Shown: positions 1 to 7,517 of the stretch, piece by piece
How the letters are laid out: each line of letters opens with the position of its first letter
Position numbering within the stretch: position 1 is the stretch's first letter
NCBI GenBank assembly: GCA_919901555.1
Contig: CAKKPG010000089.1
Location: forward strand, 1 to 43,099
Direction of reading: 5' to 3'
Length of the DNA: 43,099 nucleotides
Source of the DNA: Nitrospiria bacterium
GTDB taxonomy: Bacteria; Nitrospirota; UBA9217
Notes under the pieces: model-generated
Database searches by the model: none
What the model was told of the DNA's origin: nothing
The model's input: only the letters and a program-made list of their open reading frames with translations
Program-made: the position numbers and the translations under genes

Positions 1-1
1 C

Positions 2-517
2 TTCGTACTGATGGGATGGGCCGGAACGCTTGTCAAAGGCGCGGCAACCCAGCTTGCGCCGGCGCTGCAGAGTGGATGGATATGGGTCCATATCATCGGG
101 GCTGCAACAGGGTTCGGCGCGGTCCTGACAGCGGCGGGCCTGGGGTTGATGTATCTGCTCAAAGAGAAAAAATCCGGCGGGATTTACGATAAGCTTCCTG
201 AGCTGCAAGCCCTTGATAACCTCAGTTACCGGTTCGTTGCCGGAGGGTTCATCATGTACGGGCTCATGATCGTATCCGGCGCCTTCTGGTCGAACCAGGT
301 GAAGGGCAACTACTGGGCCTGGGACCCCGTGGAGGTCTGGTCTCTGGTTTCATGGCTTACCTACGGGATCTATTTGCACCTGCGGATAACCTTCGGCTGG
401 CGCGGCAAAAAGCTCGCATGGTACGCTCTCATAGCCATGGCAGCAATGATCATCAGTTATTGGGGCATTCCTTTTACCTTTGAAACGTTCCATAAGGGAT
501 TCCGCATTGAACATTAA
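2..517 (+). CDS. ccsA: CcsA/ResC-like cytochrome c assembly protein, 5' truncated by window edge
   Basis: This is the C-terminal part of a polytopic membrane protein of the CcsA/CcmC/ResC haem-handling family. The frame is open to the window edge, and the ATG at 11 is probably internal. The family signature WAWDPVEVWSL (tryptophan-rich haem-binding WWD-type loop) is at about 345 bases from the left edge, followed by hydrophobic helices and a conserved-looking SYWGIPFTFE stretch near the end. Family members work with CcsB/Ccs1 to bring haem to apocytochromes c on the outer face of the membrane, so the organism probably makes c-type cytochromes. About 170 residues are visible, against roughly 250-300 for a whole protein. 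It is followed by a 66-base gap holding short direct repeats of the GCTGATnnCTGAA type, then the radical SAM gene. Confidence 0.85.
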   Translation, partial: FVLMGWAGTLVKGAATQLAPALQSGWIWVHIIGAATGFGAVLTAAGLGLMYLLKEKKSGGIYDKLPELQALDNLSYRFVAGGFIMYGLMIVSGAFWSNQVKGNYWAWDPVEVWSLVSWLTYGIYLHLRITFGWRGKKLAWYALIAMAAMIISYWGIPFTFETFHKGFRIEH

Positions 518-583
518 AGAAGCCATCAGCGGTCGGTGAAAACTGAAGACGGATCGCTGATTACTGAAAGCTGATTTTATTTA

Positions 584-1927
584 ATGAAACTCTGCATTAT
601 CAAGCCTCCCCTGCCGTTCGGCTGGACTCCGGTGGCGCCGCCGATCCTTGAGTATCTGGCGGCGCTTACCCGCAGGGCGGATCCGAACATCGAGATCGAG
701 CTCATCAGCGCCAGCGCAATGCCGAATGCCTTCGAGACGCTGGAGTGCGACCTGGCAGCCATCAGCCTTCTGACACCCACGTCCGTTCCCGGATACCGGA
801 TCGCGGAAAAGCTGCGAAAGAGGGGTATTAAGGTCGTGTTCGGGGGCATGCATGCCTCCGCCATGCCCGAGGAGGCCAAGTCCCACGGGGATGCGGTGGT
901 GATCGGGGAGGCTGAATCAGTATGGCCCGAAGTGCTGCGTGATTTCCAGGCAAACCGGCTGAAGCCGTTTTATAAAGGCGAGCAGCTCGAGTTGAATGAT
1001 CTGCCAACCCCGCTGTATGGGCTCTTGCAAGGCAAGCGCAAGCACCAGTTCCGTATCGTAAACACGTCACGCGGCTGCCCCTACAACTGCGCGTTCTGTT
1101 CCGTCAAACCTTTTTGGGGCGCAAAGATCCGCTTCCGTCCCATTGACCACGTGGTGCGCGATGTCGTCGCCATACCCGAAAAGATGTACATCAACGGCGA
1201 CGAGAACATCTGGTGGACCGGCAAGGAGCAGCGGGCCATAGACATGTTCTCGGCGCTCAAGGGAAGCCGCAAGAAGTGGATGGGCTTCGGCAGCCTTCGC
1301 CCGGTCCTGTCGCCCGCGGGGAAACGGATGCTGAACGCGGCCCGTGAGAGCGGCATGCTGACCGTGTGGGTGGGCTGGGACGCCATGACGGACGAAGGGC
1401 TCAAGGCCTACGGCGCCGACGGCAAGATCGGCGTTGACCGAGAGGCCGCGGTGCGCACGATCAAGGACCACGGTATAGACGTATCACTATTCTATATGCT
1501 CGGCGGCCGCGGGGATTCCCTGGATGATTTCAAGCGGTCCGTGGAGTTGGCGGAGCGGCTGGGAGTAAGCATGCATCCGTCACTTGTGGTCCCGTATCCG
1601 GGGACCAGGCTTCGCCGGCAGTATGAACCCTATCTCTACAAGGACCTGGGGTGGGAGTACTATACCGGCGCATACGCGCTGTTCGAGCATCCGGATCCGG
1701 CAATGACGCCCGAGGTTCGGGAGGAACAGTTCTACGAAACCTCGCTTGAAGTGCTGCGTCTTGGGAGAGTGTTGCGGCACATGCTGAAGATCCCGCGAGC
1801 GGGTTTTCCTCATGCTCACATCATTTCGCTTATGTCCCAGATCCCGGTGCGGCATGGTTTCAAGATAGCTTATGAAAAATGGAAGGCCTCGAAGAATGAG
1901 GTGCGTCAAAAAAGGCGCGTCGCCTGA
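584..1927 (+). CDS. B12-binding domain radical SAM protein
   Basis: A 447-residue protein with an N-terminal cobalamin-binding-like Rossmann domain (about residues 1-140, with an FGGMHAS and GEAE stretch typical of this family) and a radical SAM domain. The CxxxCxxC cluster motif reads SRGCPYNCAFC at about residues 162-172 and would bind a 4Fe-4S cluster and S-adenosylmethionine. The family carries out methylations, cyclisations and other difficult C-H chemistry; the substrate cannot be read from the sequence. The start at 584 places the typical KLCIIKPPLPFG strand at the N-terminus. No strong Shine-Dalgarno site is visible. It lies 23 bases upstream of a LuxE-like acyl-activating gene on the same strand, so the two are probably co-transcribed and may act on the same product. 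Confidence 0.85.
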   Translation: MKLCIIKPPLPFGWTPVAPPILEYLAALTRRADPNIEIELISASAMPNAFETLECDLAAISLLTPTSVPGYRIAEKLRKRGIKVVFGGMHASAMPEEAKSHGDAVVIGEAESVWPEVLRDFQANRLKPFYKGEQLELNDLPTPLYGLLQGKRKHQFRIVNTSRGCPYNCAFCSVKPFWGAKIRFRPIDHVVRDVVAIPEKMYINGDENIWWTGKEQRAIDMFSALKGSRKKWMGFGSLRPVLSPAGKRMLNAARESGMLTVWVGWDAMTDEGLKAYGADGKIGVDREAAVRTIKDHGIDVSLFYMLGGRGDSLDDFKRSVELAERLGVSMHPSLVVPYPGTRLRRQYEPYLYKDLGWEYYTGAYALFEHPDPAMTPEVREEQFYETSLEVLRLGRVLRHMLKIPRAGFPHAHIISLMSQIPVRHGFKIAYEKWKASKNEVRQKRRVA

Positions 1928-1950
1928 GAGAGCCGGATGAAGGAGCGATT

Positions 1951-3453
1951 ATGTCAACCGCTGAAAACGAGCGTCATCGTCTGACCGAGGATGTCCTCAA
2001 ATTCATCGAGGCGGGCGTGGATTCCGAGATCCCGGATTTCAATGATTACTGCCTTCGGATGTTCGCGCTTCACTATGAGGTGAACGCCATATTCCGCGAG
2101 TTTTGCGATGCCAAGAAGGTGCGGCCCGGCGACATCTCGCATTGGAAAGATGTCCCCCTGGTGTACAATGACGTCTTTAAAACGCATCTCGTGGCGTCTT
2201 TTCCATTGGAAAAATCGGTGATGGCCTGCCTCACGGGAGGGACCACCAGCCTTACCCAGCGGGGACGCATCTTCCGCGATGAGGACGGCAAGCGCCTTGT
2301 GTTCGCGGCGAACCGGATGATGACCGGAGCCTACCTCTTTCCCGATTTTACAGAGGGCAAGCGCTGCCGCATCCTGATCCTCGCACCGAGTCCGGAGCTC
2401 GCCCCGTCCATGGGCATGGCCATCGGCATTGACCAGACTCGCCAAGCCTTCGGCACGCCCGACAGCATGTTCCTGCTCGGGAAGTCCGGGATCGACGTCA
2501 ACGCCCTGATCAAGGCCCTTCGTGAGTCTGAAGCGACCGGCGTGCCGGTTGCGCTCATCGGCGCGACATCGGCGTTCGTCTACTTTTTCCAGGCGTGCAG
2601 GAGAAAGAAGATGAAGTTCCGTCTTCCGTCGGGAAGCAGGATATGCGACGGAGGAGGATACCGCGGCAGGTTTGGGGTAGTGACGCGGGACGATTACTAT
2701 GAAATGGTGCAGGAGATTCTCGGCATACCGAACTCGCATTGCGTCAATGTCCTGGGCGAGGCAGAGACGGCCACCAACCTGTTCGACGATTCCCTGCGCC
2801 GCTGCGTGAAGGGCCAGCCCCCGCGCAAGCGGACAAGACCGGTGCCGCCGTGGTCGCGCGTTCTGGCCATGAGCATTGACGATCTCAAGCCGCTGCCGGA
2901 CGGCGAGGTCGGCCTCCTCGCGCATTGGGACCTGGCGAACGTGCCGACGGTGCTGGCGGTCATCACGGACAACCTCGGCTATACCACCGGCCATGGACGC
3001 GGGTGCGAAATGGTCGGCCGGGCCAAGATCGAGGGCGGCAAGGTCTCGCCATTGCCCGACGAAGAGCGCACCGCGGGCGCCATGGGCGACACGGCGATCT
3101 TCCGTATGCTGGAGCGGTACGTGAACTTCTCGATCGAGCTGAAGATGCTGACCGCCAAGGACCCGAAGATAGCGCCGAGCGTGCGCGAGGAGATCGAGGC
3201 CCGGCCGGGATCGGTCGCGTCCTGCCCGCAGGTTGTTGACGAGATCCTCGTCGCACAGGCTGATGCAGAGGCGGCCCAGTTGCGGGACGATGCTTTAAAT
3301 GCGTTTAAAGACCAGACCGAGCGGCCGCTCGATTGGTACAAGAGCGAGGCGGACAAACAGGTTCTGGCGGACCATCCTGCAGGCCTTCGGTCTGAGAAAT
3401 CGGGGCCGAAGAGGACCAAGACGGCTACGATGGTGAAGAAAAGCAAAAAATGA
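1951..3453 (+). CDS. LuxE/PaaK-like acyl-activating (acyl-protein synthetase) enzyme
   Basis: A 500-residue protein resembling the LuxE acyl-protein synthetase and phenylacetate-CoA ligase branch of adenylate-forming enzymes. Visible landmarks are the phosphate-loop-like CLTGGTTSLTQRG (about residue 95), a GEAETATNLFDD segment (about residue 270) and a TTGHGRGCEMVGRAKIEGG segment typical of the end of the AMP-binding domain (about residue 347). LuxE-type enzymes activate a fatty acid as acyl-AMP and hold it as a protein thioester. Start codon 1951 follows a good ribosome site (GAAGGAG). The last ~50 residues are Lys-rich. Its position between two B12 radical SAM genes suggests a shared pathway on a lipid or acyl substrate, which is inference only. 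Confidence 0.75.
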   Translation: MSTAENERHRLTEDVLKFIEAGVDSEIPDFNDYCLRMFALHYEVNAIFREFCDAKKVRPGDISHWKDVPLVYNDVFKTHLVASFPLEKSVMACLTGGTTSLTQRGRIFRDEDGKRLVFAANRMMTGAYLFPDFTEGKRCRILILAPSPELAPSMGMAIGIDQTRQAFGTPDSMFLLGKSGIDVNALIKALRESEATGVPVALIGATSAFVYFFQACRRKKMKFRLPSGSRICDGGGYRGRFGVVTRDDYYEMVQEILGIPNSHCVNVLGEAETATNLFDDSLRRCVKGQPPRKRTRPVPPWSRVLAMSIDDLKPLPDGEVGLLAHWDLANVPTVLAVITDNLGYTTGHGRGCEMVGRAKIEGGKVSPLPDEERTAGAMGDTAIFRMLERYVNFSIELKMLTAKDPKIAPSVREEIEARPGSVASCPQVVDEILVAQADAEAAQLRDDALNAFKDQTERPLDWYKSEADKQVLADHPAGLRSEKSGPKRTKTATMVKKSKK

Positions 3454-3473
3454 CAGAGGGTCGGCGGCAGAAT

Positions 3474-3827
3474 ATGAAAAAAGCCTTCATCATCTTCATC
3501 GGCTTTCTACATGACTTTGCAGCAGGGTGCTGGGGTGCAACGGTCCTGGCCGTGTACTGGGTGGACCTTGAGGCGGCGCAACGGCAAGACCTGAAACCGC
3601 TTCTCGACGGACTGGAGCGGCGGTTTTTCTGGGGGGGTATCGCCTGTGTCGCACTTGTGCTGCTCGCGGGAGTGGGAAGAACGTTCACCTATGCCCTGAT
3701 CGGCACCGTGTACGGAGAGCAGTCCGAGCCGCTCCGCAGGAGGATGCTGATCGTGAAGCATGCCGTTCTGTTCACGGTCTTCGGTGCGGGGACATGGTGG
3801 CAATACGCGATGGCGTTCTCACGATAG
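3474..3827 (+). CDS. small membrane protein of unknown function
   Basis: A 117-residue protein with three predicted hydrophobic segments: FIIFIGFLHDFAAGCWG near the N-terminus, GGIACVALVLLAGVG in the middle, and VLFTVFGAGTWW near the end. Histidines in the first and last helix regions (FLHDF, VKHAV) could bind haem, but this is only a suggestion. I chose ATG 3474 because the hydrophobic N-terminus begins MKKAF and a GAGGG lies upstream. An alternative ATG at 3450 overlaps the stop of the LuxE-like gene as ATGA and would add eight polar residues. It is probably the last gene of the 584-3827 transcription unit. Confidence 0.6.
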   Translation: MKKAFIIFIGFLHDFAAGCWGATVLAVYWVDLEAAQRQDLKPLLDGLERRFFWGGIACVALVLLAGVGRTFTYALIGTVYGEQSEPLRRRMLIVKHAVLFTVFGAGTWWQYAMAFSR

Positions 3828-3857
3828 CATTGGCCGGGGTAAACCTGAGATTTCTTT

Positions 3858-3886
3858 TTGACTTACCAACGAATATTGATTAGGAT
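3858..3886 (+). promoter_or_regulatory. sigma70-like promoter for the second radical SAM gene
   Basis: TTGACT at 3858-3863 and TAGGAT at 3881-3886 are separated by 17 bases, close to the consensus. The start codon at 3900 lies only 13 bases past the -10 box, so the 5' leader would be very short and no Shine-Dalgarno sequence fits into it. This suggests that the 3900 gene has its own promoter and is not simply part of the upstream operon. Confidence 0.6.
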
Positions 3887-3899
3887 ATCACCTTAAAAT

Positions 3900-5351
3900 A
3901 TGAAAAAGCACGGAAAGATACTCCTTATTACCCCACCCTACCACTCCGGCGTGGTCGAGTCCGCCGGCGTCTGGCTGAACGTCGCCTTTGTCTATCTCGC
4001 CGGCAGCCTCAGGCAGGCGGGCCATGAGCCCGTGATCTACGATGCCATGAGCCACTGGCATACTTACGACGATATCCGGAAGCGGATCGAGGCGGAGAAA
4101 CCGGATGTGGTCGGCACGACGGCGTTTACCGCCGAGATCGTGGACGCCCTTAAAGTCCTGAAGCTTGCGAAAGAGATAAATCCCCGCATCACCACGGTCA
4201 TTGGGAACGTCCATCCCACCTACTGCTACGACGAGATCCTGGCAAGTCCGGACAACCCCGTGGATTATGTCGTCATGGGGGAGGGCGAACAGACCCTCGT
4301 TGAACTCGTGGACTGCCTGTCCGCGGGCGGCGACCCGGGCAAGGTCCGGTCGATCGCGTTTTCCCGGGACGGCAAGGTCATGGTCACGCCGCCCCGGCCG
4401 TTTATCCACGACCTCGACAGCCTTCCCCTGGCCTGGGACCTCGTTGACTGGCCGATCTACACCTACAAGCCGATGAAGGACTCTGTGCTGGCCATTGTCA
4501 GCACATCGCGGGGTTGCAGCCAGAAATGCAGTTTCTGTTCGCAGCAGCTGTTTTGGAAGCGCCACTGGCGGGGGAGGAGCGCCGAGAACGTTGTGATGGA
4601 ACTGGAACACCTGCGGGATGCCTACGGTGTGAACGTGGTGATGTTCGCCGACGAGACGCCGACCCTTGACCGAAAGCGGTGGGAAGAGATCCTTGATCTG
4701 CTCATTGAGCGGAAGGTCGGCACCAAGATTCTGATGGAGACCCGGGTGGACGACATCATCCGGGACGAGGACATCATGGACAAGTATCGGCTTGCTCACA
4801 TCGACCATATTTATGTCGGCGTGGAGGCCACGACCCAGGCGACGCTCGACTCCTTTAACAAGAACATCAAGGTGGAGGACTCGAAACGGGCGCTTGACCT
4901 GATCAATGCCCAGGACATCGTGTCCGAGACCTCTTTCGTTCTGGGCATGCCCGATGACACACCCGAAAGCATGGCGAAGACCCTCGAGCTGGCGAAGTAC
5001 TACAATCCAGACATGGCATTCTTTCTGGCCATCGCGCCGTGGCCCTATTCCGAGATATATCCCAGCCTCAAAGAGCATGTTGAGGTAAAGGACTACAGCC
5101 GGTACAATCTTGTCGAACCGGTCATAAAACCCAAAAATATGACTCTCCAGGAAGTGCAGGATTGGCTGGGGAATGCCTCGCGGGAGTTCTTCACTCACAA
5201 GATGAATACGCTCGACACCATGAGCCCGAAGAAGCGGGAGTTCATGATCAAGGTCATCCATATCATTGCCACCAGCTCCTACCTCGCGAAGACCATGAAG
5301 GGCTCCATGCCCCACGATGTAAAACGGATGCTCGAAAAAATAAGATCCTAA
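3900..5351 (+). CDS. B12-binding domain radical SAM protein (BchE-like family)
   Basis: A 483-residue protein with a cobalamin-binding-type N-terminal domain (LLITPPYHSG at the start, GNVHPTYCYDEIL and MGEGEQTLVELVD at about residues 100-140) and a radical SAM core. The cluster motif is TSRGCSQKCSFCSQQ at about residues 202-216. The middle MFADETPTLDRKRWEE and the YVGVEATTQATLDSFNKN stretch are typical of the BchE/Mg-protoporphyrin cyclase-like and P-methylase-like superfamily. The C-terminal ~100 residues form a helical extension. The reaction is unknown. It has its own near-consensus promoter and faces ubiE convergently across a hairpin at 5389-5429. Confidence 0.85.
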   Translation: MKKHGKILLITPPYHSGVVESAGVWLNVAFVYLAGSLRQAGHEPVIYDAMSHWHTYDDIRKRIEAEKPDVVGTTAFTAEIVDALKVLKLAKEINPRITTVIGNVHPTYCYDEILASPDNPVDYVVMGEGEQTLVELVDCLSAGGDPGKVRSIAFSRDGKVMVTPPRPFIHDLDSLPLAWDLVDWPIYTYKPMKDSVLAIVSTSRGCSQKCSFCSQQLFWKRHWRGRSAENVVMELEHLRDAYGVNVVMFADETPTLDRKRWEEILDLLIERKVGTKILMETRVDDIIRDEDIMDKYRLAHIDHIYVGVEATTQATLDSFNKNIKVEDSKRALDLINAQDIVSETSFVLGMPDDTPESMAKTLELAKYYNPDMAFFLAIAPWPYSEIYPSLKEHVEVKDYSRYNLVEPVIKPKNMTLQEVQDWLGNASREFFTHKMNTLDTMSPKKREFMIKVIHIIATSSYLAKTMKGSMPHDVKRMLEKIRS

Positions 5352-5388
5352 GTCCCGGAGCAGTGCGGAGGCACGGAGAAATAAGCAA

Positions 5389-5429
5389 AGGGCATGGAGC
5401 AGAGTGTAAAAGCCTATGCCCCATGCCCT
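5389..5429. terminator. hairpin between convergent genes, possible terminator
   Basis: The 9-bp arms AGGGCATGG (5389-5397) and CCATGCCCT (5421-5429) form a perfect stem with a 23-base loop. A GTTTTTA stretch follows shortly afterwards on the + strand. The hairpin sits between the end of the radical SAM gene (5351) and the end of ubiE (5460), so it may terminate one or both. The loop is long and the T-run weak. Confidence 0.4.
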
Positions 5430-5459
5430 CTGTGGAGTTTTTATCTGTGCTCGTGCTTA

Positions 5460-6176
5460 CTAAGACTTGACGGCGGTGAATACGGTGGCGATGCCGAGGC
5501 TCATGGGATGGACCTGCACGTTCGTGAAGCCGCAGTGCCTGATAACACGGGTGAACTCGCTGGGAGGATAGAAGGTTTCGATGGAGTCCGGCAAATATGA
5601 ATAGGGGGCCGTTGTTTTCATGAAGAACTTCGAAATGAACGGCATGACCTTGAAGACATACCACGAGTAGAACGGCAGAAACCATTTGCTGTAAGGCCTG
5701 GTGAGTTCGAGACAGACGAACCTGCCGCCCGGCTTGAGCACGCGCTTCACCTCTTTGAGAGCGGCCGTCGTATCCGGGATGTTCCTCATCCCGAAACCCA
5801 CGGTCGCGAGATCAAAGGAATTGTCGGGGTAGAGGATCTCCTTTGCGTCACAGAGGGCGAAGGATACGTTTTTGGGGCGTCGGTTCATCCGCTTCTTCAC
5901 TTTTTCCCTGGCGAGCTCGAGCATGTTTTCGCAGAAGTCTATGCCGGTGAGCGACCCCTGCGGCCCGATTTTCCTTATAAGCGGAACAGCCATGTCGCCC
6001 GTGCCGGTACAGATGTCCAGGATCTTGTCATCGGCCTTGATCCCCGAGAGGGAGACGGCCCTCCTCCGCCATATATGGCAAATCCCGAAGCTGAACAGGG
6101 AAGTGAGAAAATCGAGATGGGGCGCTGTTATGGTAAAAATATTTCTTATGAAGATGTCTTTCTGAGTGGTTGTCAT
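5460..6176 (-). CDS. ubiE: demethylmenaquinone/ubiquinone C-methyltransferase UbiE/MenG
   Basis: A 238-residue class I SAM-dependent methyltransferase. The SAM-binding motif DICTGTGDMAVPL is at about residue 54. The family-specific GFGMRNIPD and VLKPGGRFVCLELTRP motifs follow at about residues 125-160, and a DSIETFYPP stretch sits in the C-terminal third. UbiE/MenG performs the final C-methylation of menaquinone or the ring methylation of ubiquinone. In an anaerobe with this gene content menaquinone is the likelier product, linking to the respiratory chain suggested by the CcsA fragment. The length is normal for the family. It is transcribed alone on the minus strand. Confidence 0.93.
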   Translation of the reverse strand: MTTTQKDIFIRNIFTITAPHLDFLTSLFSFGICHIWRRRAVSLSGIKADDKILDICTGTGDMAVPLIRKIGPQGSLTGIDFCENMLELAREKVKKRMNRRPKNVSFALCDAKEILYPDNSFDLATVGFGMRNIPDTTAALKEVKRVLKPGGRFVCLELTRPYSKWFLPFYSWYVFKVMPFISKFFMKTTAPYSYLPDSIETFYPPSEFTRVIRHCGFTNVQVHPMSLGIATVFTAVKS

Positions 6177-6266
6177 AATTGATCGGAAATGTTCGGCCTT
6201 TCAGCATTCTGTTAAATTTCCGTACAATTATACCACATAATTTGCCGTAGTCTACATTTATTATTT

Positions 6267-6453
6267 GTAACTACTCAGGTCAGCCACTTCGCTTCGGCGC
6301 AAGGCGCGCCAGCGTGCTCTTGCCCTTCACGCTGTCGGTACCCGTACCCGCAGCGCTTTCGCTGCGCACGCGCTGTTTTGGCTGAAGCGGCGCTGCCATG
6401 ACGGTCACAGCGCTTTTTTGCGCCTGTGCTCAGCGGCAGACCTGAGTAGTTAC
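6267..6453. mobile_element. MITE-like intergenic element with terminal inverted repeats
   Basis: The ends GTAACTACTCAGGTC (6267-6281) and GACCTGAGTAGTTAC (6439-6453) are perfect 15-bp inverted repeats, with similarity running about 7 bases further in. The 157 bases between them are GC-rich, rich in further short palindromes and code for nothing. A half copy occurs at 7448-7475. The right end lies only 9 bases before the start of the 6462 gene and may supply part of its promoter (TACTAT at 6451). Confidence 0.7.
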
Positions 6454-6461
6454 TATTATTT

Positions 6462-6806
6462 ATGAAAAAGAAACCCAAGGAGCCGGCCGTCCCTGTAGAA
6501 ACGAGCGACACCGTTCGTCATGCGATCCTTTTCGCTCTTGAAGCAGGTCCGCGTTCCGCCCGAGAGATCTCGGCGGAGGTTTCGATCTCGGAGCGCGAAG
6601 TATACGATCACCTCGAACACGTCAGAAAAACAGTTGCGAAAAGCAACAGGCGCCTCGTCGTGGCGCCTGCGGAGTGCAGAAAGTGCGGGTTCGTATTCGA
6701 GAAGAGGGCGCGCCTCAAAAAGCCGGGTAAGTGTCCGGTCTGCCGGGGTGAGTCCATCGCCGATCCGCTCTTCTCGATCAGCAATGAGCGCGGCAAGACC
6801 GGCTGA
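6462..6806 (+). CDS. winged-helix and zinc-ribbon DNA-binding protein
   Basis: A 114-residue protein. Residues ~20-65 look like a winged helix-turn-helix (RHAILFALEAGPRSAREISAEVSISEREVYDHLEHV, cited in part). Residues ~70-100 form a zinc ribbon with two CxxC pairs (CRKC and CPVC). Similar two-domain proteins in archaea and some bacteria are annotated as predicted transcription regulators. The SD region is replaced by the end of the MITE-like element, and no ribosome site is visible, so the transcript may be leaderless. The target is unknown. The GC-rich codon use matches the surrounding core genes. Confidence 0.75.
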   Translation: MKKKPKEPAVPVETSDTVRHAILFALEAGPRSAREISAEVSISEREVYDHLEHVRKTVAKSNRRLVVAPAECRKCGFVFEKRARLKKPGKCPVCRGESIADPLFSISNERGKTG

Positions 6807-6842
6807 CGCGCAAGGAAACCCTTCTTTAAGGCAGCGCGATTG

Positions 6843-7430
6843 TTACTCCTTCTTCTTCCCATGGAACAGCTCGCTCCCGGCGCCGGGGTAGACCTTCCAT
6901 TCCTTTTTGGAGGTTGGTCGTTCCACTGCCGGCCATTTTTCGAACCGGGGCTCCGCGCCTTCCCGCGCCGCTTCAACGGGCGCGCGGTCGGACATGACGG
7001 GATTTTTTCGTACATCAATGCCTTCCACGGCATGGCTGAACTCGATGGCGATGCCGTTGGGGTCATAGGCGTAGATGGAATGGATGAAGCCGTGGTCGAT
7101 CACCTCGGAGACCCAGAAGTCCGCTGCCGCGAGCTTGTCCTTGAGCTCCCAGAGGTCGTCCTCGGTCTCCACGCCGAAGGAGACGTGATCGAAGATGTAC
7201 GCCCCCTTCACCGGCCGGCCATGTTCTTTTTCTTCCGCCGGCTCGACGTCCGGCCACTCGAAGAAGGCGATCATGTCCCTGTCGGATATCTGGAAGAAGT
7301 AATGACGATAGCCGGGCTGGCCGAGCCCCGCCACGAGCCGCATGCCCAGCAGGTCTCTCCAGAAACGGATGGTCCCGTCCATGTCCCCGGTGGCCATGGC
7401 AAGATGGTTGACGCCGTTGAACGCTATCAT
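6843..7430 (-). CDS. VOC superfamily (glyoxalase/dioxygenase-like) protein
   Basis: A 195-residue protein with two beta-alpha-beta-beta-beta units typical of the vicinal oxygen chelate fold. The first begins GVNHLAMATGDMDGTIRFWRD and the second contains FDHVSFGVETEDD. The metal ligands would be His in NHLAM (about residue 8), His in DHVSF (about residue 81) and Glu in IAIEFSH (about residue 132), a set also seen in extradiol dioxygenase-like and glyoxalase proteins. A charged, probably disordered tail of about 60 residues follows. Substrate unknown. The upstream side carries the half-copy of the 6267-6453 repeat. Confidence 0.8.
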   Translation of the reverse strand: MIAFNGVNHLAMATGDMDGTIRFWRDLLGMRLVAGLGQPGYRHYFFQISDRDMIAFFEWPDVEPAEEKEHGRPVKGAYIFDHVSFGVETEDDLWELKDKLAAADFWVSEVIDHGFIHSIYAYDPNGIAIEFSHAVEGIDVRKNPVMSDRAPVEAAREGAEPRFEKWPAVERPTSKKEWKVYPGAGSELFHGKKKE

Positions 7431-7447
7431 GAATACCTCCGTGAATG

Positions 7448-7475
7448 GTAACTACTCAGGTCAGCCGCTTCGCAT
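7448..7475. repeat. half copy of the 6267-6453 inverted-repeat element
   Basis: The sequence GTAACTACTCAGGTC, followed by AGCCGCTTCGC, repeats the left end of the element at 6267-6290, but no right end is found nearby. This points to a decayed or one-ended copy. Confidence 0.6.
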
Positions 7476-7517
7476 CTTCCTATCTTCGAGTTTCTCCTCT
7501 GCGGCAGAAAATCCTTA

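Noticed and set aside
3888-5315. 475-codon minus-strand frame opposite the second radical SAM gene
   Set aside because: The plus-strand protein has clear cofactor motifs; the antisense product has none.
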